Source: Symbiodinium microadriaticum
Taxonomy: Eukaryota > Sar > Dinophyceae > Suessiales > Symbiodiniaceae
DNA: 64,000 bases
Reading direction: 5' to 3'
NCBI GenBank assembly: GCA_001939145.1
Contig: LSRX01001213.1
Coordinates: 68,676 to 132,675, forward strand
The notes under the pieces are model-generated. The model ran no database searches. It was given only the letters and a program-made list of their open reading frames with translations, and was not told the DNA's origin. Made by a program: the position numbers and the translations under genes. This document shows, in pieces, positions 31,773-42,509 of this stretch; position 1 is the first letter of the stretch; each line of letters opens with the position of its first letter.

Positions 31773-32078
31773 TGCACTAGATCGAGCAACAAATACTCCT
31801 CGTCCTGCCGCTGCTCCTTATACTCGTCATTATATTATAACAATACGAATACTGTCTATGATTTTCTGACATGCTCTGAAGAGCTTGTTGATGCTTGCCG
31901 TGTTTGGGACATCCTGCTCTCTGTTCTTGCTTTTGTCGATTGCCATCCTTCACTTATGCTCGATATGTTACGATGCTTATTTGTTCTAATGTTTCTACAA
32001 AACGCCTTACGACTGCAGTTGCTGATGTTGCTTCTATTGCCTCGCTGTATTGATAATGCTTGCTAGCAAGCGTAATGG

Positions 32079-32453
32079 TCAATCTGTCCCTGCTTTGAGT
32101 TCCGCCGCCAAAGGTGAACAACGACCTGCAAAATCATGTGCCAAGAAGCTTCTGGCAAACATCTCTGCATCTGTAGCAGGGAGGACTGCACCATCTTCAA
32201 ATCGGACAAACTTCGCAAACTCGGCTTGAACATCGACATCGCTGGAGGTCTTGTTGTTGCGAACCCGGATTTGGTATTTGACGATGGTATCAATGCCATT
32301 TTCGCGTGCGGTCCTCAAAGGATCCTTGCCCGTTTCTGCCACAACTTCCGTCGCCAGAAACTTTGCCAAACCGGACGCATCAAACAAGTCAATGTTCCCC
32401 GGCTTACTGACATCGCTTCCACTCGGCACGGCAGCATACATCTCCAATGTCAC
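32079..32453 (-). CDS. Probable exon of an unknown protein
   Basis: A 124-residue frame with well-balanced coding composition: GNIDLFDASGLAKFLATEVV, ARENGIDTIVKYQIRVRNNK, QAEFAKFVRFEDGAVLPATD, AEMFARSFLAHDFAGR. Secondary-structure pattern looks alpha/beta. No domain recognised. There is no strong start; MTLEMYAAVPSG at the N-terminus may be exon-internal. It is the most upstream recognisable piece of the minus-strand block that ends at the strand switch. Confidence 0.4.
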   Translation of the reverse strand: MTLEMYAAVPSGSDVSKPGNIDLFDASGLAKFLATEVVAETGKDPLRTARENGIDTIVKYQIRVRNNKTSSDVDVQAEFAKFVRFEDGAVLPATDAEMFARSFLAHDFAGRCSPLAAELKAGTD

Positions 32454-33905
32454 ATAGGCAGTTGGAGGGGTAACCTGTCACGCAAAGAGTGCCCAGTCCA
32501 ACAGATATCGTGATATGTGAATCAACTTATCAACCTAATGCGGCCCATGCCTTCGAGACGCTGTGACCGATGCATGTTCGGAAAGCGCATAAAATGAAGC
32601 AACTCCATGCCCTCATGGCCGTCATCAGCACGCAGTATCTAACTACCCTGACTACCCTGTGCTTCTTCAGTATGCACCATGTAACGTTATGTCAGCAGTT
32701 TTTACCATCCATCGATGCTTGGCCAACTTCTGTGATCCTCTCGCTCTTGACAAGACGGGAGATGCATTTTTTCAACGAAACATGACTTGCACTCATCGAC
32801 CCGATTCAATATCAGGTACCGAGCATATAAATTAACGAAAACCACTTGATAATCTAAAACCATGTGCAACAATCACTCAAACTTCCCTTACATACATGAA
32901 GACTATCAGCATGCCAGGTACAAATACTCCACAAAAAAACATGCCGTACGAACAGGCTATGCATCTGCGAGGGTCGCGCAACCGTGCGAAAACACGTCGT
33001 GACATCCCAAAGGGCTGCTGCGGCTCAACAGCAAAGCGGCATGCCGAAGTGAAATGCAGCCAACTCAAGCCCCACTTGGAGAAAACCCTTCAAATCTCAT
33101 GTTTGAGATTCCCTGCCCGCAACACCGATTGCTCAAAACTTGTCAAAACCAAAGCTCCAAGCAACGACTACCAAGCGGTCCACTGAACCTTGCAAACACG
33201 AACTCTTACCTTGAAATTACCAGTCGAACGCCTGTTCATGAAAAACAAAATATCTTTGTGCCTGAACGGATTTAACCACAACAACAGCTGCAGCTGCAAA
33301 GAATGAGACCATGCATCCGTTGTAGCCATGGAAACGGAATCTGGAAACATGGAAAACTGTGGAGGCCCTTTGTGCAAGGGCACATTTTCTACGGGTTTTT
33401 CGGGCTCGTTAATGAACCCGCCAAACCGTCAAAAACTGTGGGCCACTCCATCGAGACGACTTCAACAGGAGTTGCACTTTGCTCCTACGGTTATTGCTGA
33501 AATCATGTGGGCACAATGAATGGCGCTATTTCAGGCATACACTTTAAAAGAGGCATGTCGGCGAATGGACGAAATCCTGCATCAGGTATCTGCGTCATCA
33601 ACATTGACATTAGAGGGGTGAGGGGAGTGAGTCAGTCAACGTGTTATGCTCTTCTTCCTGTGGCTCATGCACGATTTTGTCCACCCACCGTATGTGCAGG
33701 TAAATACACACGAGATCACCTTTCCGCATGTCTGTGCTATGGCGGTCACACAGGATGTTGGTGGTATACTGAGCGTTGTCGGCAAGTGAGTTCCTGTACT
33801 TGTAGGAGTGCATGCGTGTTTGCAGGCGCACCAGCAAAGGTGGGGCGCGCTATCCAAGGTACACTCGCGTTTTGCGTTCAAGGTACACTCGGAAAAAAAT
33901 CCAAG
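32454..33905. other. Strand-switch region, no gene seen
   Basis: Minus-strand coding stops at about 32.5 kb and the first convincing plus-strand exon is at about 36.0 kb. Frames here are short and inconsistent. Nothing identifiable as promoter or RNA gene. Confidence 0.35.
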
Positions 33906-34095
33906 GTGCACTCGCATGTCGCTTCCGTACCGCAAAAATCGAGCTGCCGTGCACCTGCCCGAGTCTGTTCGGGCCCCTGGCCGTGCACTCGCACGGCGCT
34001 TCCGCACCGTAAAAACCGAGTTGCCGTGCCCCTGCACGGGTCTGTTCGCGCCCCTTGCCGTGCACTCCCACATCGCTTCCGCACCGTAAAAGTCA
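33906..34095. repeat. 77-bp minisatellite, about 2.5 copies
   Basis: Units at 33906-33982, 33983-34059 and a partial from 34060. Each starts gtgcactcgc/gtgcactccc, includes cgcttccg-accg-aaaa, and the full units end tgttcg-gcccct-gcc. The apparent ORFs across it repeat with the unit and are not genes. Confidence 0.9.
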
Positions 34096-34199
34096 GGCGT
34101 TCCTGCCCTTGTCATGCCACTGCTGAAAGCCCCACCTCCCCAAGCAAGCTATGCAAACACCTTTTTGACAGTCGCAGAACACTGATCTCAGCCGTCTAG

Positions 34200-34401
34200 C
34201 CCAAGACGAAAACCCTAAGGAATGAATCCGGCAGGAACCTTTTCCCCAAGACGGAAACCCTGAAGGGCGAATCCAGTGAGAATCTGTTGCCGAACACGAG
34301 AACCCTAAAAAATGAAACCACAAGGAACCTTTTAAGCCCACGACGAGAACCCTGAGGAGTAAATCCGAGGAGAGTCTTTTGCCCAACAGGACAACCCTGA
34401 G
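34200..34401. repeat. 45-bp minisatellite, about 4.4 copies
   Basis: Units at 34200-34244, 34245-34289, 34290-34336 (47 bp), 34337-34381 and a partial to about 34401, with consensus cc-a-gacgagaaccct then gaatcc-g-agga. As 45 is a multiple of three it gives a repetitive minus-strand frame (15-residue repeat), probably not a real protein. Confidence 0.9.
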
Positions 34402-36052
34402 AAAAACCCTGAACCCTGGGCCCGGGCAGGGGCACCGTAGCCTCATTTTTACAGTACGTAAGGGACCCCTGAGTGCGCCTTGGATGTGCTGACCGGTGTG
34501 CGTGTTTGTGTGTGTCACTGTGTGCGTGAGAGAGTCCTTGCTGCTTTCGTTTAGATTGGCTGTTTACATGTACAAATCAGTGCGTGCTCGACGGCTCATG
34601 TCGACACAAGTCCGGCGCATAGGTAGCCGGGACACGAGTCAAAGACGCCCGACGAGTGCTGTTTGAATTGGTGATGTGGTGACGCCTCACCGGGAATCAG
34701 TTCGCATCCTTCGGCACATTTCGGCGTCGTGCACGCTTCATTTTGCACTGCAGATGCCCCGCCGCAAGAAAACCAAAGCATATTGACAACATAACAAGAC
34801 ACGAACTAAGCTAAGACAGCCGTGCACAGGCAGAGCGAAAGAGTGCTGCTAGAGTTTATGCTTGAGCTGCCACAGTGAGGTTTTTCTATGATTTCAATAT
34901 ATGCCTGCCGCTGATGACTATGTTTGGTTGCCTGATGCTCTTGCCGTTGCTGCTTGGCTGCACATACCTTATAGTGTAGCAGGTCTTAAGTGCATGGTGA
35001 AACGTCTGCGTGACAGTTCGCAAGAGACACTCGGCCGCAGGGTTTTCCAGGCAGGCTCAGCTGTGGCCTGTCCCGAAGCCTCTGAGGGCAAGCTGGCCGG
35101 TAAGTTCGATTTGGGAGACTTGAACAAGACAAAGTCTGTGCCCTACCAAGGAATTTATCAGCTCGATTTCTGGGATCCTTCGCTGGATCTGTTGCTTTCA
35201 ACTGTGCGTGCACCGTGTCCTGGCAGCACGGGCTACCCTTACACGTTGTCCTTACACTTCTGGGCAGTCTTCAGAGCGCCTCGTCTTCTTCGTTCACACA
35301 TACTAGTACGTGACACAAGCAACCTGCAGTCTGCAGTCCTGCAGCCCAGGCTGGCACAGTTTTAATTCCTATCGTGTGGTTGGCTGCGCAAGGCAGCTTG
35401 GTAAAACGCAGTTGCCGGCCACCGTACGCTCTGCCGGCATAGAATTTGAGGGAAGCAAGGCCAGGTGTGACCAGGGCATCCGCACACGCTGCACAGATAG
35501 CAGTGACGACACATCATGCGCCTACTGTACAACTGCCATAGATGTACATCCCCCTCAGGATCAGGCTTTGCCGACTGTTTGAAGACCTTGCAACCCTTGA
35601 CTTGTTTAATCTTGACTCACCGATTCACTGAGGCACAGCCGAGACGCGCCCCACGGGCAGCGAGTATAGAGCTGTGGCGTGTCTTCGGCCGAAATGATAT
35701 GGATTTGCGGTGACCAAGCCCTGACCTCGCCTGGCATGTCCGAACGCCTCAACACAAGCACAGTCAAACCGTGAGTGTAAGGTGGGTTTGTGCAGTGTTA
35801 ATTTTACACGTTCATGGGAGGCATGTTTGGCCGCATCTTGCGTGAGCCTGGGCCTGAGGAGCCATTTGAGCCTCGATTCCCTCGTCACTTCAGCATCTGA
35901 GCTGCAGATGTGCTTCTCTGAGCTGATGCTCCACAAGGCAGCGCAGTCGTGCCAACGCAGACCTTGCAAATCCGCGAGACCAGCTTTAGCGGGAGCTGCC
36001 GGTTTCTCGTTTCCATGGTTCGGGACGTCAATGATATCCCGGCTGAGGCATG
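34402..36052. other. No recognised gene; could hold 5' exons of the permease
   Basis: A plus-strand frame at 34,901-35,365 is open and contains an apparent GT donor near 35,099-35,106 (gccggtaagttc), so it may include an exon, but I could not match it to the permease N-terminus (first transmembrane helices). Otherwise short frames only. Confidence 0.3.
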
Positions 36053-37444
36053 CACGTTCGCCTTCGCTTTCTCTGGGCAGTATCCCGGCCGAGTTCAGCT
36101 GCTGAAGCATAGAAGGGTTCGTCATTCTCTGCCATTCGCTAGGCCAAGAATCAAGTTTTTGTCCTGTGACTCGCGGACGATGCGAGAAGACCCCCCCCCC
36201 CGGCACCCCTCCTACCCATATCGTTGTAAGATCACTGACAAGCAACGGTTTCCATGAACTGTTTCCAAATTCCCTTCAGACCGGTGCTGCACGGAGGTTC
36301 ATTTTGGTTGAAATCATGTCAGAGATGGACGACATGAAAGAGTTTCCAAAGGCTTGCAGGGCTCATTGCCAAGCTCAAAGGAGTGCTACTGTACCGATGC
36401 GCCTGCACACTTCCTGATGCAGACTTCGCAGCTAGCCAGGGCCGTGTGCATTAGCTTGCGTAGAGCTTGTAAGATGAATCTTAGCTCTGTCTGCTTCACA
36501 GGCCTACTTCGCGTATTCACTGCCCTTCCAAGCTGCAGCTTTCATTGGCGTTGGGCTGTCCGTCTATTACTTTCGAGGCAGCTGCAAACCCAGAAAACCC
36601 CGGGGCAGATCGTAGGACGCCGTAGGCCCGAGGCTTGGGGCTAGATTTTGGGACCAAAGTGGCACTCCCTGGTGCACCGCGCGTGGTGCATGCTAGCGAC
36701 AACGTGCTTCACTACAGGCGATGCTGCTTCAGGGATGATCGTTGACGAGATCCCCTTTGGCAATTCCGAGCGATATGCTGCCATATGCCTCGTCGGGCAC
36801 ATGCTGATCACCTATGCCGGGCTTGTACAAACTTTATGTTCTTGTTGTTCTGCGTGCTGATGGAGGAACAGCCCTGCCAGGTGATCAAAAGCGTAGTGCT
36901 CTGCCGGGGTCTTCTCAAAGAATTCCATCGCCGCGATATGATCACATCCAGCAACACCTGGGCGGCATGGCACTACATGGCCGCCTGGCGTGGAATGGTT
37001 GGAGGGTGTGCGGAGGCAGGCCAAGGCGAAGGTTGGAAAAGGTTCCGTAAGGCAGACCTTTCATCACGAGGTCTTGGCCGTTCTTGCCTCATCGTGGCTC
37101 CTGGCCCAGATCGTCCCGTTCTTTTCGGACCTCGTGAACGTTCTTGGTAGCACCTTCACTCCAACCATTGCTTTCATGACGCCGATGTTTCTCTACTTAC
37201 TCCTGGTGCGAGTCCAGGACCGGGCGTGCCAGAGTAGCACCTGGATGCGGTAGCATTTCTGTCGTTGTGATGGGCCTGCACAATGCTTGCACAAAGCTGG
37301 TTCAGACTCATTCTTCTCTCAGCTCTGCCGGCAATTCAGGACTTCACTCCAAGCCGGCTGGAAATGGTGGCCATTGCGGTCGAAATTGCCGTTTCCGTCG
37401 TCATGCTTCTGTACGGCGGGGTCCGTTCTTGGCCTTGGTTATAG
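36053..37444 (+). CDS. AAAP-family amino-acid permease, C-terminal part, multi-exon
   Basis: Exons follow AAAP order. About 36053-36076 TFAFAFSG; about 36297-36351 FILVEIMSEMDDMKEFPK (the helix-loop with E.M.....FPK); 36502-36577 AYFAYSLPFQAAAFIGVGLS, completing a membrane helix; 36718 to about 36825 DAASGMIVDEIPFGNSERYA then ICLVGHMLITYAGL; about 37042-37222 VLAVLASSWLLAQIVPFFSD, LVNVLGSTFTPTIAFMTP; 37340-37444 LEMVAIAVEIAVSVVMLLYG ending in TAG. The reading frame is exactly kept across 36577/36718, where the intron starts GC and ends AG; the intron 36352-36501 is also GC-AG. N-terminal exons are not located. Role: proton- or sodium-coupled amino-acid transport across a membrane, from family knowledge. 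Confidence 0.7.
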
Positions 37445-40290
37445 GACAAAACTTGTTCGTCCGGCAGGGCTTCACATGGATGCACAGAACCGCCCCAAAC
37501 TGAATTGAACCACATCCGAGATCCGCTTCCACCCAAGATCTGTTTGCACCTACTGCTCTGCTGTGCACGCTCTGACAAGCAGTGCCTCTATCAAGAAAAC
37601 CGCAGGTGGAACCACTCCACCGGTTGTCTGATATCCAAGAGGCACATGCCAAACCGAACTACACTGTAGAGGGGATCCTCGAAGGCAAAGAGAATTGGGT
37701 GGTGCAAGACGCGCAAAAGACATCTTCTGTAACCTTCCGACAGAGAAGGCCATTGGGCAGGAGGGTATTGGGAAAAAAGAACGAAACTAGACCTGATGAG
37801 ATCGGCCTCGAAAGGAAATATCGAGGAATGAAAACATGTGAGCACGATATCCTTCGAAAAGTTCTGTAAAAGACACACAGACTGTTTTGGCACAAATCAA
37901 AATTCGTCATCGCTTCGCAAGTTGAAAGAAGGAAACTTAACAGTGCAAAATCTGCATCTGACAAGTGGCCCAAGGACCTGTTCACCCTCACGATGCGCCG
38001 TTGCTTGTGGTTTTATTGTGTTTTTTTCACGGGGGCAAGACTTTCCAGCTTTGTGATTGCGAGGAAAGGTTTGTCAAGAACCAGACATCAAGTTCGTTCA
38101 TGCCTGGAAAATGCACTGTCTCTGCATGTTCCTGATCATATTTGAGCGTTGAGATGGTTCGACTTGAGCGAATCGGAGTCATGTCTTTTCTCTTCCGAAG
38201 TTCAGATTTGTCTCGAGCCATGCAACAACCTCGCAAGGCGCATGCTGTGTGGAGGGCAAGGGCGTCTGGTATTGCAAAAAGCGACACCACGGCGGGCACC
38301 AGGGACTGGGAGGGTCACTTGCGGAAATACCGAATTACAAATACCGAAGCCACCACAGCCTTTGCTTACCGGATATGCGCAATTTCTTTTCGGCAAAGTG
38401 CAGCAATCGGAGCAAGAAACCGTCGACTCAGGATAACTCAGCTCTGAAAGTGCAAGGCATGGCACATGTAGCTTTCTGAGGTACCTGTACAGGGTGCTTC
38501 ACCACCTCGCGGAAACGGCCATATCTAAAGCGTAAACAGAGCAGACACGAGCTGTCATGTCGTACACGCGAGCAAGCAATGAAGCAAAACCCTCGACCAC
38601 GACCGGCGATGGATGGATGACAGACGATGCACCCCTCCCCCCCTCCCCCCCAAGAAGCCTTCCAGAAGTGACAGTCACGATGCTGACTCTTGCTCGTGTC
38701 TACGTGACTCTATCCCGTTTATGCGCAGGCAGAGTTTTTCCCTCTCGCATGGCAGGGATCTATGCCCACAAGAGAGGTTGCTTTGGGAGAAGCTGTGACG
38801 TACGCAGCAACATGTTACAAGCAGTTGCCGGACCTTGACTCCAGCTCGCGTCCCTCCATTTGCTATTCAGCAATGGGAGCTTCTTGATGCGCAGGCACAG
38901 TGTCGAATGGCATACATATCTTCGAAAAGTGGAACAGCTACGGCTACCCGTTTGCTTGCCATTGCCAGAATCTCTGGAGCCCGGGCTGCACAGGTCCTAG
39001 GATCAGTTGTGCCTTTCTGAATTCCTGAACAGTCGATTGTTTGAGGCGGACTTGTGAGTGCTCTCCCAGCAGAATGCAATGCCCGGCATGACGGATGGAC
39101 GTAGAGATGAGTGCGACTTCCCCGTGCCAAAAAAATCGACATGAAAAGACATGCTGCGCCAGTGTGCACAAGCTGATCAGATCGAAAACAGCACCTGCTG
39201 GGTTCTTTCGCCCAGGCGTTGCTCTCGCAATGCCCTCTGGATTTACGAGATGTCGTGAATCCAAAGGCTGGGCGAAACGACACTGGCGCGATGTCGTTTA
39301 TCTACAACATGCTACCGTCCTGCTACTGTCCAGGAAGCGCATGTTGCTTGTTCGCCTTCTCGAGACATTTACTGCAGCTTGCCATTCGCTTTACGGATTC
39401 GTAGCCATTGCCAGTCCATGGACGGATGCAGGCCACATCTGCTGCTGACTTTTGGCAGTTGCGGCTGACTGCAACTGCGTAGCTTGGCAAATCATAGCTA
39501 CGAGTAGCGATTTTTGGTGCTCTCGCACTCTTTCGCATCTCCTTTAAAGCCCTTTTGCCGGCATTTGCTTCAGCCTGCACGAGTGCAAGAAGCCGTCGAC
39601 TGCTAAAGAAGTCGAAGCACACTTCCCCTCTTCACAAGTAGAGCGACCCCAAGCTATGAAGAAGTGCAGCCGCTACATGGCACTGTAAGCAGCACTGACT
39701 CCGACATGGCCAGCAACCGCAGGACTGGCCAAACCCCAGCCTTCGAGAAAGAATCAGTAGTGAAGCAATGAAGTGTCCTGCATGGAGATGGCCACTTCTG
39801 TGTTCTCATGGCGGCTGGCGACCACGTACTGCACACTTTGCAGGCAAGCTTCATGGCAGTGCTTTTGCACCTTCGCGAAGTACCTTGTTCTGTTTAGTTG
39901 TGGCATACTGGAGCCATAGCCACTTATCTTTGACCCTGCTAGTCTTAGCACTGGTAGTGACCCGGGGTTGCCGATGCACGCTGGGACACTATCGCTATCT
40001 AGTGCTAGTGTAGTGACTTCAGATCATTTGAGTGTGTGCAACTAGCTTGCATGTAAGTCCATGGGATCTGTTTGGTCACCGAGAGATCAAGCTCGATACA
40101 CCGAGCAAAGACACCACGCGCTCGAGTTGCGTTTTTGTGCAGCCTGGCGTGCCAAAGCTCCTTTTTTCGAGTGGCCCTCGACCTCTCGCTTCGGCGACTC
40201 GTAGCTGCCATAGCGCCGTAGCACTCAGCTAACTCTTTTCAGTTAAGCAGCTTGGGTCGCTTTGTGTGGGGGACTAAGGTGCTTTCACAG
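37445..40290. other. No recognised gene
   Basis: Intergenic or intronic. Frames are under about 140 codons and inconsistent. A pyrimidine tract occurs at 38,630-38,655. 5' exons of the RAP-domain gene should lie somewhere here but none is recognisable. Confidence 0.35.
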
Positions 40291-41936
40291 GTCGGGGCCG
40301 CTCGAGGAGTTGGGACGTCAGGGGCAAGGCGCCGTCTGCTGGCGTCGAAGACTTCGAGGACTTCCAGCAGGAAGCTGGTGCAACGAAAGCATCTTCGCCC
40401 GCGAGGGACATCATTTTCGAAGATGTGACTACTGCCTTCGAGGATGTGGATGGCTTGAGTGACTGGGAGGCCTCTAATGCACCCCCCGAGAAGGAGGTGC
40501 AACCCAGGAAGCCGGCACCGATGAGCGACGAGGAACTCGCAAGCGCGAACCTCCTGACCCTGGCCAGAGACGAATTTGTGTGGGCAGTTGGACGTGCTGC
40601 GACAATTGGGTTGTCTCCTGAAGCTCGTCTTTGGCAAGACGTACCAAATGCCATCCTAACCCTTGGAGGCGAGAACGAGCTATCTCCGTCGGAGGTTTGC
40701 CGGCTACTTCAAGCTTTGGCTTATGCTCCAGCCAGTGTTCCTATCGACATGTCCATGCTTCAGAAACTTTTGAAGGTCTTTGCTCTCTGTGCGAAAGAGT
40801 ACAGTGATGAGCGTTTAATGCGCGTGGTATATGCATACGGAAAGCTCGCTGCCAAGCGTGGTTTGAAGCAGACTCGGTTCATGGATTTTGCGACTAGCGA
40901 AATCGTCGAGCGAGACCGAACTTTACGATCCTGGCGGAAGGTCCGCATCCTTGAAGCAATCGGGTCCCTACCTGAAGCTGGACCTGAATTCAAAACTGTC
41001 TTGGTGGGGCAGATCATGAAGACTGGCCTGAAGAACCTGGATGCCGAGTGCATGGGCCGCTTTGTTCACATGGTCGTAGATACGAAGTACCACGAGCGCT
41101 CTGGCACAGTGCAGAGGCTAAACACTATATATCAACTGAAGCTGAAGCATGTCCGATTCAACAACCCTGAGCTCATCCTCCTCATGGGCCTGCCAATGTT
41201 TCTGCATGATTTGATGAAGACGTCCGTGCTCACGCGTTGGCTGGACCGCCTCGCACGGTTGAGGCTACCTGTGGAAGCTGGCAGTGCACCGCGAACTCGC
41301 GCGACGACTCGCTCAGCAATTGTGGTGGCCCCTGACGAGCAAGCCGAAGAAGCACCACGCAAGCGACCACGTAGCTATGCTCTCGGCCCAGCAAACTCGA
41401 CAACAGCAGCCAGGAACCTGGAAGGGCTGAAGTTGGTGGAGTTCGTGCTTAGGCACGAGAGACCTGGCATTATGCAGTCCTTGACCCCGGTGGCAGTGCA
41501 ACTCTTGTCTACTGTGAGAGAAATGCAGCTGAGACCACCCGATGACTACCAGATGCTTGAGCTTCCACACGTGTACAGCGAACTTTCAAGGCTCTTCCCA
41601 AAGCTTGGGGTCCTTCTGCATCCCAGCATCTGCGGACCATACCTGCTGGAGCTGGCGGATCCACTCGGCTTGGTCGTTGTTGAGTGGGACCAGGGATGGC
41701 TTTTATATCCGCCATGGAGACGAAAAAGGCACCAGGAATTCGTGTTGCGGAAGCACTTACACTTGCGCGCCGAGGGCTGGAAAGTTGTTACACTGCCTCT
41801 TACAGAGTTCCAGGAGCTCACGACTCGAAGCGCCAAGCTCCATTATCTGGAAGGCTTCATCGCCAAGCATGACATGGAGCATTTGCGTGTCGAAGCATCG
41901 ACCGCCGCCTGCACGCCTAACGTGGAGCAAGGTTGA
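40291..41936 (+). CDS. RAP-domain protein (putative organellar RNA-binding), 5' incomplete
   Basis: The frame is open from 40278 with no ATG. A good acceptor, ctttcacag/GTCGG, ends at 40290, so this is the last large exon. Acidic N-terminus (GVEDFEDFQQEAGA, EDVTTAFEDVDGLSDWEAS), then helical repeats typical of FASTK/RAP proteins: LTLGGENELSPSEVCRLLQA, LMRVVYAYGKLAAKRG, RSWRKVRILEAIGSLPEAG, YQLKLKHVRFNNPELILLMG. Near residue 310 a basic RKRPRSYALG. The C-terminus is a RAP domain: LADPLGLVVVEWDQGWLLYP, RRKRHQEFVLRKHLHLRAEG, then WKVVTLPLTEFQEL and YLEGFI. RAP proteins are expanded in alveolates and act mostly on mitochondrial or plastid RNA. The stop is TGA at 41934-41936. Confidence 0.8.
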
Positions 41937-42509
41937 CAAAGAGTTGAGCGTGCAGGTCTGCGAAGCATGCTGGAGTTATCTATAGATATCTGGTTTCAAT
42001 CGGGTTGGTCAGGGCGTTTCCATTCTGCCATAGAACTGAATGGGATGATTCGGCGGGACGTGCGGCTACATAAAGTGCTCCAAGATGTTAGAGCCAAGTT
42101 AGAGCTCCAAAATCAGCCTATGTCAGAAGGGGGTTTTCCTATTCGCAGGACTGGAGCGGAGCAGTTCATGAGCCCTGCCCGAGCAATTAGGTTCTGTCGC
42201 TTCTTCCTTCCATCAAGGCTTCGCTTGCATGACGGCTTTGCCAGAGCTTCACCAGAAGCTCTTGGAAATAGTTGTGGTGACGTGCCACGAGCACAAGCAG
42301 TGCTGTGCCACGACTGGTGTACGACGACAGGTGCTGTTGTTGCTAATTCTGTTCCTGCTGCAGCTTTTATGATAAGTCTCGTGACTGATGATTTGTTATC
42401 ACCTGAAGTAGTCAGGCTTCAGTCTGCGAGGGCAGCTCAGAATGCAGAGACCCGAGTGGCCCCCTTCGAAAAGAGCCCCGACTGCAGCAAGAGGAGCAAA
42501 GGGTCCTGA
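41937..42509 (+). other. Same-frame open extension after the RAP-gene stop
   Basis: After the RAP TGA the same frame stays open for about 190 codons to TGA at 42507-42509. The sequence (for example SIDIWFQSGWSGRFHSAIE, FCRFFLPSRLRLHDGF) has no recognisable domain. It may be chance, a 3' UTR, or a readthrough extension. Confidence 0.3.

Noticed and set aside
31610..32066. Poly-Ser (minus) and poly-Leu (plus) proteins
   Set aside because: Direct translation of a (CTA)n microsatellite.
34200..34440. Interstitial telomere (AACCCTAA-like strings)
   Set aside because: The string occurs once per 45-bp unit and not as consecutive 7-mers, so it is part of the minisatellite.
34093..34518. Minus-strand protein with 15-residue repeats
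   Set aside because: Follows from a 45-bp minisatellite; repeats diverge as DNA and have no protein-level signature.
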